Origin: Clostridia bacterium
GTDB lineage: Bacteria; Bacillota; Clostridia; Christensenellales; Borkfalkiaceae
Assembly (NCBI GenBank): GCA_017463325.1
Contig: JAFTPK010000002.1
Span: 124,001 to 188,000, forward strand
Direction of reading: 5' to 3'
DNA: 64,000 nt
The notes under the pieces are model-generated. The model was not told the origin of the DNA and ran no database searches. It was given only the letters and a program-made list of their open reading frames with translations. Of the stretch, positions 8,519-17,514 are shown piece after piece. Position 1 is the stretch's first letter; each line of letters starts with the position of its first letter. The position numbers were made by a program, and so were the translations under genes.

Positions 8519-8547
8519 TTGACAAATCGCGAAAAAAAGCGTATGAT
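8519..8547 (+). promoter_or_regulatory. Consensus promoter of the NfeD/SPFH pair
   Basis: TTGACA (8519-8524), 17-bp spacer, TATGAT (8542-8547); it begins 18 nt after the trkH stop, so the pair is a separate transcript. Confidence 0.88.
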
Positions 8548-8578
8548 AGTAAAGGGAATAAAAAAAGGAGAAAGAAGC

Positions 8579-9022
8579 ATGATGTTTTGGATATGGCTTG
8601 CAATTGCCGTTGCTTTTCTGTTTATTGAAATCATGACGAGCGACCTCGTTTCCATTTGGTTTGCGGCGTCGGCGCTAGTCATGGTACTTATTTCCGCTGT
8701 CTTTCCCGACCTCCACGTCGGTTGGCAAGTGGGGATTTTTGTGGTGCTTTCGGCGGTGCTGTTCGTCGCGACGAGAAAGCTCGTGAAGAAATTTTTTAAA
8801 CGCAATAAAGACCAAGAAACAAATTTGGAACTGATCGTCGGTCACGAAGCGGTGGTCACGAAAGCGATCGACAACCTCAAAGAGGAGGGGGAGATCAAGC
8901 TCGGCGGGTTGTACTGGACGGCGCGCTCGGCTGACGAAACCCCGATCGAAGAGGGCGCGGTGGTGCTTGTGGAAAAGCTTCGCGGCAATAAAGCGATCGT
9001 AAAAAAAATCAATAAGGAGTAA
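8579..9022 (+). CDS. NfeD-like membrane protein
   Basis: A 147-residue protein. Two to three hydrophobic segments fill residues 1-65. After a basic KKFFKR stretch there is a small beta-rich OB-fold domain (residues about 80-147) with VGHEAVVTKAI and GLYWTARS, as in NfeD C-terminal domains. The start is one of two adjacent ATGs (8579/8582) placed 8 nt after AAAGGAG; the longer frame from 8519 starts in the promoter. It is paired with an SPFH protein, the usual partner of NfeD, and together they probably organise membrane microdomains. Confidence 0.85.
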   Translation: MMFWIWLAIAVAFLFIEIMTSDLVSIWFAASALVMVLISAVFPDLHVGWQVGIFVVLSAVLFVATRKLVKKFFKRNKDQETNLELIVGHEAVVTKAIDNLKEEGEIKLGGLYWTARSADETPIEEGAVVLVEKLRGNKAIVKKINKE

Positions 9023-9027
9023 AAAAT

Positions 9028-9948
9028 ATGCCTCCCGTAGTTATTGCAATTATCGTTGTTTTAATCGTAATCCTGATCGTCGTTGCGGCGAGCGTCAAAA
9101 TCGTTTCGCAGTCCAAAGCGTACGTTATAGAGCGTCTTGGCGCCTATCACGCGACTTGGGATACAGGTATGCATTTCTTGACCCCCATTTTTAAGCGTAT
9201 TGCTAAAATCGTATCTTTAAAAGAGCAGGTGGCGGATTTTGCGCCGCAGCCTGTGATTACAAAAGATAACGTCACTATGCAAATCGACACGGTCGTATTC
9301 TATCAAATCACCGACCCGAAGCTGTACGCGTACGGCGTGGAAAACCCCATCAAGGCGATTGAGAATTTGACGGCGACGACGCTGAGAAACATTATCGGGG
9401 AAATGGAGCTTGACCATACGCTCACCTCGCGCGATACGATCAACGCAAAAATCAGAAATATCCTCGACGAGGCGACCGACCCTTGGGGGATCAAGATCAA
9501 CCGTGTGGAGCTAAAAAACATCAAGCCGCCCGCAGAAATTCAAGACGCCATGGAAAAGCAGATGAAAGCGGAGCGTCAGCGCCGTGAGGCGATTTTGCGC
9601 GCCGAGGGGGAAAAGGCGAGTAACATTCTCGTTGCCGAGGGGAAAAAGGCAAGCCAAATTTTGGACGCCGAGGCGCAAAAGCAAGCGGATATTTTAAAGG
9701 CAGAGGCGGAAAAGGAAGCGCGTATCCGTCGTGCTGAGGGGGAGGCGGAGGCTATTCTTCGCATCAACGAAGCGCAAGCAAAATCAATCGCTATGATCAA
9801 CGAGGCGGCGCCCAAGGATGAATATATGACCTTGAAAAAGTTGGAAACTATGGCAAAGGTTGCGGACGGGCAGGCAACGAAAGTGATTATCCCTAGCGAG
9901 CTTTCTTCCGTCGTAGGACTTGTGAACACTATTCACGAGGGAAAATAA
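9028..9948 (+). CDS. SPFH/stomatin-like membrane protein
   Basis: A 306-residue protein with an N-terminal membrane anchor (residues 3-22), an SPFH/Band-7 domain (about 23-190, including ERLGAYHATWDTGMHFL and VVFYQITDPKLYAYG), and a long Ala/Glu/Lys-rich coiled coil (about 180-265) with repeating EGEKA/AEAEKEA units. A short hydrophobic C-terminal part follows. Stomatin/QmcA-type proteins form membrane scaffolds. It begins 5 nt after nfeD with AAGGAG ahead. Confidence 0.92.
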   Translation: MPPVVIAIIVVLIVILIVVAASVKIVSQSKAYVIERLGAYHATWDTGMHFLTPIFKRIAKIVSLKEQVADFAPQPVITKDNVTMQIDTVVFYQITDPKLYAYGVENPIKAIENLTATTLRNIIGEMELDHTLTSRDTINAKIRNILDEATDPWGIKINRVELKNIKPPAEIQDAMEKQMKAERQRREAILRAEGEKASNILVAEGKKASQILDAEAQKQADILKAEAEKEARIRRAEGEAEAILRINEAQAKSIAMINEAAPKDEYMTLKKLETMAKVADGQATKVIIPSELSSVVGLVNTIHEGK

Positions 9949-9963
9949 AAGACAAATAAAAAC

Positions 9964-9993
9964 AAAAATCGTTCCAGAGCGGAACGATTTTTT
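9964..9993 (+). terminator. Intrinsic terminator after the SPFH gene
   Basis: AAAAATCGTTCC / GGAACGATTTTTT stem with a 5-nt loop and T-run. Confidence 0.9.
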
Positions 9994-10020
9994 CTTTTTG
10001 AAAACTTGGCGTGATTTGAG

Positions 10021-10049
10021 TTGACAAAATTTTCTCGTAGGGCTATAAT
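10021..10049 (+). promoter_or_regulatory. Perfect-consensus promoter of the permease gene
   Basis: TTGACA (10021-10026), exactly 17 bp, TATAAT (10044-10049). The hexamers are identical to the sigma-A consensus, implying strong constitutive transcription. Confidence 0.92.
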
Positions 10050-10080
10050 AGCAAAGGTTTTTACAAAGGAAGAAAAACGT

Positions 10081-11217
10081 ATGCAAAAAGTAATCCATCA
10101 TCACGCCCTTTCTTTACACGGCGTAGAGCATTTTCTCAAAAAGAACGCGGTGGCGGTAATCGCCTTTTTTGCCGCGCTCATCACCTGTTTTTTTGTGCCG
10201 CCCGACGGGGAATATCTTTCCTATTTCGATTTCAAAACGCTGTCGTGCTTGTTTTGTGTGCTTGCCGTCGTTTGCGCGCTGAAAAACGTCAATTTCTTTT
10301 TCGTGCTTGCAAGGAAGATCGTCAGCGTGTTCAAGACGGCTCGTATGAGCGTGCTTGCCCTCGTTTACGTTACCTTTATCGGCTCTATGCTGATCGCCAA
10401 CGACATGGCGCTACTCACCTTTTTGCCACTTGGATATTTGGTCTTGGAGAGCACGGGCAAGAAAAAATACATGGCGTTTACTTTCGTAATGCAAAATATT
10501 GCCGCTAACCTTGGGGGTATGCTGACCCCGTTCGGCAATCCTCAAAATTTGTATCTGTACACGAAATTCGCCATTCCCACTTTGGAATTTATGCAGATCA
10601 TGGCGCTGCCGTTTTTGATTTCGGTAGTGCTTATCACCCTTTGCTGTTTGGTATTCGTCCGCGCGGAGCCGCTCTCCGTATCAGCTGAAAAGGTGACGCT
10701 TAGCCCTTGGCGAACGGCGGTGTATCTTGCCTTGTTCGCGCTTTCCATTGCAATCGTTTTTCGTGGAATTCCGTACGTGATAGGGCTGGTCGTGATCCCG
10801 CTCGCCTTACTGTTTTTGGACGTGAAAGCGTTAAAGCAGGTGGACTATTCCTTGCTTTTGACTTTCGTCTTTTTCTTTATTTTTTCGGGCAACACCTCGC
10901 GGATTTCTGCGGTGAGAGAGGGGCTTTCGTGGCTTTTGGAAAAGAACACGTTGCTCGTTGCCGTGCTCTCCTGTCAATGTATCAGCAACGTGCCGTCGGC
11001 TATTTTACTTTCGCAATTTACGGGCAACTACGCCGATCTTCTTGTCGGTGTGAATATCGGCGGCGTGGGTACGCTCATTTCCTCTCTTGCCAGCCTGATT
11101 ACTTTCCGTGAATACGTAGGGAAAAACCCCGGGAAAGCGGGGCGGTATTTGGCTGTTTTTTCGGCGTTCAACTTTGCGTTTCTTCTCATTTTGACGGGAA
11201 TTATGTTGCTCGTTTGA
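10081..11217 (+). CDS. SLC13/ArsB/NhaD-superfamily membrane permease
   Basis: A 378-residue polytopic protein with about ten hydrophobic segments. The motif AANLGGMLTPFGNPQN (residues about 141-156) resembles the discontinuous-helix signature of the ion-transporter superfamily (CitMHS, ArsB, NhaD, DASS), and a second half ends near SNVPSAILL. The substrate could be a carboxylate, sodium or arsenite; the sequence does not decide. The start at 10081 follows AAAGGAAG; the TTG-initiated longer frame would start on the -35 box. It is a single-gene transcript. Confidence 0.8.
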   Translation: MQKVIHHHALSLHGVEHFLKKNAVAVIAFFAALITCFFVPPDGEYLSYFDFKTLSCLFCVLAVVCALKNVNFFFVLARKIVSVFKTARMSVLALVYVTFIGSMLIANDMALLTFLPLGYLVLESTGKKKYMAFTFVMQNIAANLGGMLTPFGNPQNLYLYTKFAIPTLEFMQIMALPFLISVVLITLCCLVFVRAEPLSVSAEKVTLSPWRTAVYLALFALSIAIVFRGIPYVIGLVVIPLALLFLDVKALKQVDYSLLLTFVFFFIFSGNTSRISAVREGLSWLLEKNTLLVAVLSCQCISNVPSAILLSQFTGNYADLLVGVNIGGVGTLISSLASLITFREYVGKNPGKAGRYLAVFSAFNFAFLLILTGIMLLV

Positions 11218-11254
11218 AATTTGGCGCGTTATTGAAAAATTTGTCGAAAAAGGA

Positions 11255-11283
11255 TTGTCAAGCAATAAAATATATGCTATAAT
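11255..11283 (+). promoter_or_regulatory. Promoter of the YwaF-like gene pair
   Basis: TTGTCA (11255-11260), 17-bp spacer, TATAAT (11278-11283). Confidence 0.82.
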
Positions 11284-11344
11284 GTGTTTGTTGTAAAGAA
11301 TGTACACAATATTTTTTACGAAAGAAAAGGTTTGAGGACGGAGT

Positions 11345-12121
11345 ATGTTGTTTGATTTGACGCATATTTTATATATGTTGATTTCCGCCGTGCTTTCGGC
11401 GCTGTTATTATCGGCTGCGTACGTGTGGATTAAGAAAGACGTTCAAAAGACATTGTTTTTAAAAGTCGTGGCAACGGTCACCGTAATTTTGCATTATAGC
11501 GGAATTTGGGTGGAATTTTTTGGAAACGGCGGTAGCACCGCAGGGTTGGAGGGGAGTCATCTTCTCCCTATTTATCCTTGCCATATTATGATGTGGCTGC
11601 TATTCGTTACGGCGTTTATTAAGAATAAACAAAGCTTTGCTTTTCGGACGCTTGCGGAGTTTTGCTTTTGGGGCGGGATCGTTTGTGGAACGATCGGGAT
11701 CTTGCTCAACGAGAATTATTCCTCTACGCCCGATCTTCGCGACTGGTCGATTTTAAAAGGCTTATTAAGTCATTCCACCCTTTTAATCGGCTGTATCTAT
11801 ATGCGTGTCGGTTCTTTTATGAAAATACGCGTTTATAATACGCTGAGCGTTGTAATCGGCTTAATGCTGTTTATTGTGGACGGCTTATTTGCCAACTGGC
11901 TTTATGCGGTGTGTGGCTTGCCTGAGGTAAACGCCATGTATTTGCTGTATAGCCCGTTCCCGAGTATGCCTTGGCTTTCGCCTATGCTCATGGGCGCGGT
12001 GGGCGTGTCCGTTTTGCTTGCGGGGCTTGCTTTGTACGAGCTGCATTTTCCCAAAGAAGAACGTTGGTATTTCAAATTAAAAGAAAAAATAGAGTGTAAA
12101 AAATACGCAAGGAAGAAATAA
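11345..12121 (+). CDS. YwaF/TMEM164-like integral membrane protein (first copy)
   Basis: A 258-residue protein with about seven hydrophobic helices. The segment GSHLLPIYPCHIMMW matches the His-Leu-Pro-x3-Cys pattern of YwaF/TIGR02206 proteins. Function is not known in bacteria; the eukaryotic TMEM164 relatives are acyltransferases, so a lipid-related role is possible but unproven. GGACGGAG precedes the ATG. The next gene is a paralogue. Confidence 0.72.
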   Translation: MLFDLTHILYMLISAVLSALLLSAAYVWIKKDVQKTLFLKVVATVTVILHYSGIWVEFFGNGGSTAGLEGSHLLPIYPCHIMMWLLFVTAFIKNKQSFAFRTLAEFCFWGGIVCGTIGILLNENYSSTPDLRDWSILKGLLSHSTLLIGCIYMRVGSFMKIRVYNTLSVVIGLMLFIVDGLFANWLYAVCGLPEVNAMYLLYSPFPSMPWLSPMLMGAVGVSVLLAGLALYELHFPKEERWYFKLKEKIECKKYARKK

Positions 12122-12123
12122 AG

Positions 12124-12891
12124 ATGAGAGATTTATTTTTTAAATTGTTTTCCACTTCACATTTTAATACGGGGATCAGTATTACGGCGTTTTCGATTTC
12201 GCATTTCGTATACCTGATTTTAATTTTCGGCGGCATTGCCTTGGGGGCTTTTTTCCTCAATAAAAAAGGCGAGCAGACGCGGGAAAAGGCGTTGCGTTTT
12301 TTAGCCTACGCTTTGGTAGTTTCTTATCTTTCGGACTTCTTCGTGCATGATTTCGTGTACGGGGAAATGAACATAGATAAATTACCCTTTCATTTATGTA
12401 CGGTGATGTGTCCCGTGGTTGCGTTTACGCAATTTAATAAACGGTTTGAGAAGTTTTTAGAGCCTGTAACGGCGCTTGCGATCGTCGGACCTATGATGTA
12501 TATCGTGTATCCCGCCAGTATCGGCGACGGAGAGCCTTGGTGTTATCAAGCGGTGCAAACCATGTTTTTCCACGGCGTGGAACTAGCATGGGGGATTTTG
12601 AATTTGGCAACGGGAAAGGTGCGTTTGGGGCTTAAAAACGTTTGGAAATCGGCGGTTTTGCTTGCGCTGATTACCCTTTGGGCAAAATTAGGCAATTTGA
12701 TTTTAGAGCATAACTGGTTCTTCTTGGAGGAGGACGCCTTTTATATCGGGCTGGTAGAGAGCGGCGTGCTTCCAAAATGGTCGCTGATGATCCTTACGCC
12801 GACGGGAGTATTTTTGATTGTTTTGGCTGTTTACGGCTTGTATTACGGCGTAAAAGCTTTTTGTGAAAAGAGAAAAGCGAGAACGGAATAA
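12124..12891 (+). CDS. YwaF/TMEM164-like integral membrane protein (second copy)
   Basis: A 255-residue, seven-helix protein with LPFHLCTVMCP as the counterpart of the His/Pro/Cys motif in the upstream copy and the same helix layout. It starts 2 nt after the first copy. Two adjacent, diverged paralogues suggest a heteromer, though this is inference. A strong terminator follows. Confidence 0.72.
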   Translation: MRDLFFKLFSTSHFNTGISITAFSISHFVYLILIFGGIALGAFFLNKKGEQTREKALRFLAYALVVSYLSDFFVHDFVYGEMNIDKLPFHLCTVMCPVVAFTQFNKRFEKFLEPVTALAIVGPMMYIVYPASIGDGEPWCYQAVQTMFFHGVELAWGILNLATGKVRLGLKNVWKSAVLLALITLWAKLGNLILEHNWFFLEEDAFYIGLVESGVLPKWSLMILTPTGVFLIVLAVYGLYYGVKAFCEKRKARTE

Positions 12892-12906
12892 GCGATTATT
12901 TTAATC

Positions 12907-12950
12907 AAAAGACCCTGCTTGCGTCGTAACGGCGTAGCAGGGTCTTTTTT
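12907..12950. terminator. Bidirectional intrinsic terminator
   Basis: AAAAGACCCTGCT / AGCAGGGTCTTTTTT arms around an 18-nt loop; it separates the rightward YwaF-like pair from the leftward AraC gene, whose stop lies 7 nt away. Confidence 0.85.
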
Positions 12951-12956
12951 GCTGAC

Positions 12957-13844
12957 TTATTTCAAAATGGAATTTTTATATTCAAGCGGGGACATATGTG
13001 CAAATTTGCGAAAGCGGAGGGAAAAGTATTGAGGCGTATCGTAGCCGAGCGTTTCTGAGATTTGAGTAAAATTCATTTCTCCCTCTCGAATTAGCCGCTT
13101 TGCCTCTTTGATTTTTAGCTCGTTAAAGTAATGCATCAAGCCGCCCGAGCGGTAAAGAGAAAAAAGATTTTTTACCGTGCTCTCGCATTTATTCACGGCT
13201 TGCGCCACCTCCTTGACGGTGATCTTTTCGTAGAGGTGCGTTTCCAAATAGTCAAGAATTTCCTTGACGTCGCGAGGGACCTCAATGCCGTTGACCTTAT
13301 ATTGAAAGCGGCTGTTTTTCGGGGTGACATCCTTGTTTCGGTGCAGCTTGACAAGAAAGACTTCGAGGAGGTTTTTCGTCATCTGACTGCTACCGAAAGG
13401 CGCGCCCTCGATTTTTTGCAACGTTTGTAGCAGCGGATTGCTCCTGTCCACTAAACGGTATGCCGAAAGCCCCTCTTCAAAGAACATGGAGAGCAGGGCT
13501 TTTTCTTCGGGACTTAAACGGAAAATCTTCCCGCCGAAATAGTCCATGGCTTTACTTTTACATTCAAAGGTGACGATAGAAACGTTGGGCGCGGTACTGC
13601 GATTCCCTGACAGGTTGTGGAATTCGTTGGGTTTGTGGAAGGTCAGCTCGCCTCCCTTTAAAGTAAAGGTACGCGTGTCGGCTGTGCAGATCATTTCCCC
13701 CTTGTCAACGTAGACCATTTCCCAAAAATCGTGCTTTTCGCCGTCGTAACGGAAGTCCTTAGAAAATTCCATATAAAAGACGGTGATCAGCTTTTCCACG
13801 TTGAATACTTTTTCAAAACCGTGCCTTATAAAATTATCTTTCAT
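12957..13844 (-). CDS. AraC-family transcriptional regulator
   Basis: A 295-residue protein. The N-terminal ~150 residues form a cupin-like sensor region (WEMVYVDKGEMI, GGELTFHKPNEFH). The C-terminal ~100 residues carry the two helix-turn-helix motifs (TVKEVAQAVNKCESTVKNLF and FTQISETLGYDTPQYFSLRF), ending in the typical MSPLEYKN. The start at 13844 follows AAGGTGAAAAAA; the longer frame runs back through the promoter region. It is divergent from the deacetylase/isomerase/kinase operon and is the natural candidate regulator, probably sensing a sugar. Confidence 0.9.
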   Translation of the reverse strand: MKDNFIRHGFEKVFNVEKLITVFYMEFSKDFRYDGEKHDFWEMVYVDKGEMICTADTRTFTLKGGELTFHKPNEFHNLSGNRSTAPNVSIVTFECKSKAMDYFGGKIFRLSPEEKALLSMFFEEGLSAYRLVDRSNPLLQTLQKIEGAPFGSSQMTKNLLEVFLVKLHRNKDVTPKNSRFQYKVNGIEVPRDVKEILDYLETHLYEKITVKEVAQAVNKCESTVKNLFSLYRSGGLMHYFNELKIKEAKRLIREGEMNFTQISETLGYDTPQYFSLRFRKFAHMSPLEYKNSILK

Positions 13845-13883
13845 TTTTTTCACCTTACAAAAAAATTGTCTAATCTTATAAGT

Positions 13884-13930
13884 ATTATACCCGATTTCGT
13901 ATTTCAATGCAAGCAAAAAAGCGGTATAAT
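13884..13930. promoter_or_regulatory. Overlapping divergent promoters: AraC gene (-) and PIG-L operon (+)
   Basis: Minus strand: TTGCAT (13912-13907), 17-bp spacer, TATAAT (13889-13884). Plus strand: TTTCAA (13902-13907), 17 bp, TATAAT (13925-13930); its -35 is weak. The two -35 boxes touch, so one bound regulator could affect both. Confidence 0.7.
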
Positions 13931-13959
13931 AAAGAGGAAATAATAAGGAGGTAATCAAT

Positions 13960-14667
13960 ATGTACACAGTTTTGGTAATTTCTTGTCATCCAGACGACAT
14001 GGAGATCGCTTGCGCGGGTACCTTGCTCAAATGTAAGGAGCGGGGAGATCGCGTCGTAGTTTGTCATCTTTCGAGCGGTAACCTCGGTCACGAGATCATT
14101 CCCCCCGAAGAATTAAAGGTGATGCGTGCGAAAGAGGCGCAAAGGAGCGGTGCGCTCGGCGGTTTTGAAGTAATGTGGGGCGGCTTTGACGACTTGGAAA
14201 TTTACGACAATAATAAAGAGGCGCGCGACAAGGTGGTGGACGTCATTAAAAAGGTAGACCCCGATTTCATCATCACGCACGATCCCGACGATTATATGCC
14301 CGACCATACGGCGACGGCGCGACTGGTCTTCGACGCGTGCTTTACGGCGACCTTGCCCAACTATCATACGCCGACGGAGGGTAGAGCGCGCATGGTACCC
14401 GTGTATTACATGGACACGCTTGCGGGCGTTCGTTTCAACCCCACCGAATACGTGGACGTTTCCAAGTATATCGACAAAAAGCTGGAAATGCTTAACTGCC
14501 ACGAATCGCAAATCGTTTGGATGCGCGATCACGATCATATTGATTTCCCCGACATGGTCAAGACCTGTTGCAGATACCGCGGTTTTCAATGCGGCGCGGA
14601 CTATGCGGAGGGTTTCCGTCAATGTCAGGTATATTTAAAAGGCACTACGAAGAGATATCTTCCATAA
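13960..14667 (+). CDS. PIG-L/LmbE-family zinc deacetylase
   Basis: A 235-residue cytoplasmic enzyme. The metal motif HPDDME near residue 11 and the second motif [10 protein letters not shown] (residues about 107-116) are those of the LmbE-like N-acetylglucosaminyl deacetylases. It removes the acetyl group from a GlcNAc-type substrate. AAGGAGG precedes the ATG. It is first in an operon with a NagB-like isomerase and a PfkB kinase, which suggests amino-sugar breakdown. Confidence 0.88.
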   Translation: MYTVLVISCHPDDMEIACAGTLLKCKERGDRVVVCHLSSGNLGHEIIPPEELKVMRAKEAQRSGALGGFEVMWGGFDDLEIYDNNKEARDKVVDVIKKVDPDFIITHDPDDYMPDHTATARLVFDACFTATLPNYHTPTEGRARMVPVYYMDTLAGVRFNPTEYVDVSKYIDKKLEMLNCHESQIVWMRDHDHIDFPDMVKTCCRYRGFQCGADYAEGFRQCQVYLKGTTKRYLP

Positions 14668-14695
14668 AATAAAAAAAGAAAAAGGAGAATGTATT

Positions 14696-15643
14696 ATGAA
14701 TTTCAACTCTACCGTTAAAGGCTCGGCACTCGAAGGCTTCTATCCCGCAGGTTGGGATTTTGAAAAAATTGACGCATGTATCGACGCGCCCGAGAAGATC
14801 ACCGAAAGACAGCCCCATTGGAATAAGGGCTTTACCCCCGTACCTTGCGAAACGCTGGGCGAATTTGAAACGTACATGGGTCACGAGATCGCTATGCAAA
14901 TCAAGCTTGCTAAGGAACGCAAGGAAAAAATCGCGTTCATTTTGCCCGTAGGTCCTATGGGTATGTATAAGTGGGTGGTATACTTCCTCAAAGAATGGAA
15001 AGTTTCTTGTGAGCACGTATATACGTTCAATATGGACGAATGGGCGGACTCCGAGGGCAACACGCTTGCCTCCGACAACCCCGGCGCATTCCAGTACGCA
15101 ATGGAACAGGCTCTGTTCAACCCGCTTGGCGAGTTGACGGTGCCCAAGACGCAGCGTAACTTTGCTACCAAGGAAAATCTTCCTACCTATCCCGAAAAGA
15201 TCGCGGCGTTGAAAAAAGAGGGCGCGAAGCTCGTTCTCGTATACGGGATCGGCCGTATGTGCCATATCGCGTTCTGGGAACCCACCTTTGCGGCGGACTA
15301 TCAGACGGCGGCGGAATGGGAAAAGCAGCCGTACAGAATTGCGGCGAAGATCCATCCCCTTACCGTGGAACAGAACGCGCTTACCAGCTTTAAATCGCGT
15401 ACGACGCTCGTACCTTGCCGTGCGAACACGATCGGTCCCGGCCTCTTCTTGCAGGCGGACTATGCGATCGGCGGTGCGGACGGTACGCTTGGGCGCGGTA
15501 TGCAATGGCAGGGTATGTCGCTGTGGATGACCCTTCGTTACGGCGCAACGCCTTGGATCACCTCCTCCTATATTCCTACGCTTGCAGGTAGACTTTTCTT
15601 CTTGAACGAGCTTGCGGGACCTCTCGTTGCGGAGTGCAACTAA
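14696..15643 (+). CDS. NagB-like glucosamine-6-phosphate isomerase/deaminase family protein
   Basis: A 315-residue NagB/RpiA-fold protein. [11 protein letters not shown] corresponds to the phosphate loop, NMDEWAD to the catalytic Asp region of NagB, and [14 protein letters not shown] to the GIGxxGHIAFNEP motif with the catalytic His kept but the second Gly replaced by Cys and Asn by Trp. These changes and its length (NagB is ~240-270) mean the substrate may be an amino-sugar derivative other than GlcN6P. AAGGAG precedes the start. Confidence 0.75.
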   Translation: MNFNSTVKGSALEGFYPAGWDFEKIDACIDAPEKITERQPHWNKGFTPVPCETLGEFETYMGHEIAMQIKLAKERKEKIAFILPVGPMGMYKWVVYFLKEWKVSCEHVYTFNMDEWADSEGNTLASDNPGAFQYAMEQALFNPLGELTVPKTQRNFATKENLPTYPEKIAALKKEGAKLVLVYGIGRMCHIAFWEPTFAADYQTAAEWEKQPYRIAAKIHPLTVEQNALTSFKSRTTLVPCRANTIGPGLFLQADYAIGGADGTLGRGMQWQGMSLWMTLRYGATPWITSSYIPTLAGRLFFLNELAGPLVAECN

Positions 15644-15647
15644 GGTT

Positions 15648-16607
15648 ATGAGAGAAGGGATTGCGGTTGCGGGTACCATACTCGTCGATAAAATTTACGA
15701 GATTGCGGCGTATCCTAATGCAGGGCAGCTTACGCAAATCAAGTCGATCGGGTTTTCCGTTGGCGGGCTTGTGCCTAACGACGGGATTGACTTAAAGCGG
15801 CTCTGCCCCGAACTCCCCGTGTATGCGATCGGTAAAATCGGCGCGGACGAGGAGGGCAGGTACGTGTTGAATGCCTTAAAAGCCAACGGCTTAAACGTGG
15901 ACGGCGTGCGCATTTCCGACGCAGAAAAGACAAGCTTTACCGACGTGATGAGCGTTGTTGGCGGTCAACGTACTTTCTTTACTTACCCGGGCGCAAGCGC
16001 AGCGTTTGGCGTAGACGACGTCGATTTTTCCGCGCTGAACGCGAGAATGTTCCACCTCGGCTACTTTCTTCTTTTGGAAAAGGTGGACAACGGCGACGGT
16101 TTGAAACTTTTGAAAAAAGCGAAAGAGGCGGGTATGCTCACCTCGATCGACCTTGTCAGCGAGAATTCGGACAGATACGGCGCGGTGGTGCCCTGTCTGC
16201 CGTACGTGGATAACCTGATTGTCAACGAAACGGAAGCGGGCGCGCTTTCGGGGATCGAGCCGACGAAAGAAAATCTTCCCTTAATCGCACAAAAGCTTGT
16301 AGAGCTTGGCGTGAAAGAGCGAGTGATTATTCATATGCCCGAAACGGCGTATTGCTATCACGCGGGGAAAGGCACTTCGCTTGCGTCGTATGTGTTGCCG
16401 AAAGGCTTTATTCGCGGTACGACGGGTGCGGGTGACGCGTTCTGTGCGGGCGCGTTGTCGGCGATCTATGAGGGCTTGTCCGATTTAGAGGTCTTGGAAC
16501 GCGCGCAAATGGCGGCGGTCGGTTCTCTTTGTGAGGCCGACGCGACGAGCGGTGTAAAGAGCGTTTCGGAGCTGAAAGAGCTTGTGAAAGAGTTTTCCCG
16601 TCAATAA
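15648..16607 (+). CDS. PfkB-family carbohydrate kinase
   Basis: A 319-residue ribokinase-fold sugar kinase. The anion-hole/catalytic motif GTTGAGDAFCAGAL (near residue 255) replaces the usual DTxGAGD with a leading Gly, while the catalytic Asp is intact. The N-terminal Gly pair (SVGGLVPN) is present. It starts 4 nt after the NagB-like gene, with TAAGG just before the ATG. It likely phosphorylates the sugar handled by this operon. A terminator follows. Confidence 0.87.
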   Translation: MREGIAVAGTILVDKIYEIAAYPNAGQLTQIKSIGFSVGGLVPNDGIDLKRLCPELPVYAIGKIGADEEGRYVLNALKANGLNVDGVRISDAEKTSFTDVMSVVGGQRTFFTYPGASAAFGVDDVDFSALNARMFHLGYFLLLEKVDNGDGLKLLKKAKEAGMLTSIDLVSENSDRYGAVVPCLPYVDNLIVNETEAGALSGIEPTKENLPLIAQKLVELGVKERVIIHMPETAYCYHAGKGTSLASYVLPKGFIRGTTGAGDAFCAGALSAIYEGLSDLEVLERAQMAAVGSLCEADATSGVKSVSELKELVKEFSRQ

Positions 16608-16623
16608 TATCAAAAACTAAAAT

Positions 16624-16662
16624 ACTCCGTTTGTGTTGTAAAAAATGCAAACGGGGTTTTTT
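16624..16662 (+). terminator. Intrinsic terminator after the PfkB gene
   Basis: ACTCCGTTTG / CAAACGGGGT arms (one G-U pair), followed by TTTTTTA. Confidence 0.82.
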
Positions 16663-16704
16663 AGTGAAAAAAGGAAGAAATTTTTGCTTTTCTTTGTCAA
16701 ACGC

Positions 16705-16733
16705 TTGACTAAAATTTTAATATATGGTAAAGT
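16705..16733 (+). promoter_or_regulatory. Promoter of the PlsC-like gene
   Basis: TTGACT (16705-16710), 17-bp spacer, TAAAGT (16728-16733); about 34 nt ahead of the start codon. Confidence 0.7.
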
Positions 16734-16766
16734 GTCATAAAAGAATATGACAATCAGGAGTTTATT

Positions 16767-17510
16767 ATGACAAGAAAAGAGCCTATACAAAAAAGGAAGT
16801 GGTGGTTTCGATTGATGAAAAAGCTCATGAAAGGTCGGTATAAGGAGCCTGAGTTTATTTACTTGGGAAAAAAATTTACGACTGGCGGGATCATTTTAAG
16901 CAATCACGAGGGCACGGACGCGCCCATGTCACTTGAACTGTATTGCGATCAGCCTTTGCGTATGTGGGGCACCGCCGAAATGAATTCGGGTCTTATAAAA
17001 ATGTATAAGTATCAAACGCGGGTGTACTATCACGAGAAAAAGGGCTGGAATTTGCATTTGGCGCGGTTGTTCTGTTTGCTTGCAAGCCCGCTCACCAACC
17101 TATTTTATAAGGGGCTTAATTTGATTTCGACGTACAAAGACGGTCGATTTTTAAAGACCTTGCGAGAAAGCGTAGATGCCTTGCAAAAGGGGGAAAATAT
17201 CGTAATTTTCCCCGAGATATCCGACAAGGGGTATCTTGCGGAGTTGGAGGGATTTCACGCGGGCTTTATTGCTCTTTGTGAAACGTGTAAAAAGAAAGGG
17301 ATTGACGTGCCTGTTTACGTGACCTATTTCCGTAAAAGCGATTTGAAATACGTGGTGGACGCACCCGTTCTCTATTCTGAATTAACGGGTAGCGGAGCGT
17401 CGAGGGAAGAGGTGATCGAGCGGCTTTTAAAGCGTTGTAACGAATTAGGAAAAATGCAATTTAACGAGGGCATGTCCGCGTTGAACGAAGAAGTCGCCGT
17501 CGCAAAATAA
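16767..17510 (+). CDS. PlsC-like 1-acylglycerol-3-phosphate acyltransferase family protein
   Basis: A 247-residue protein. ILSNHEGTDAP is at the position of motif I and VIFPEISDKG at the position of the FPEG motif III of glycerolipid acyltransferases. Motif I spaces His and Asp by three residues rather than the canonical four, so the active site is unusual. A basic N-terminus and several amphipathic stretches suggest membrane association. CAGGAG lies before the ATG. It is a single gene, and its acyl-acceptor is not known. Confidence 0.72.
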   Translation: MTRKEPIQKRKWWFRLMKKLMKGRYKEPEFIYLGKKFTTGGIILSNHEGTDAPMSLELYCDQPLRMWGTAEMNSGLIKMYKYQTRVYYHEKKGWNLHLARLFCLLASPLTNLFYKGLNLISTYKDGRFLKTLRESVDALQKGENIVIFPEISDKGYLAELEGFHAGFIALCETCKKKGIDVPVYVTYFRKSDLKYVVDAPVLYSELTGSGASREEVIERLLKRCNELGKMQFNEGMSALNEEVAVAK

Positions 17511-17514
17511 AAAG

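Noticed and set aside
14645-15679. 344-codon open frame on the minus strand opposite the NagB-like gene
   Set aside because: Shadow of a clear sense gene; Arg/Val/Phe-rich product without motif.
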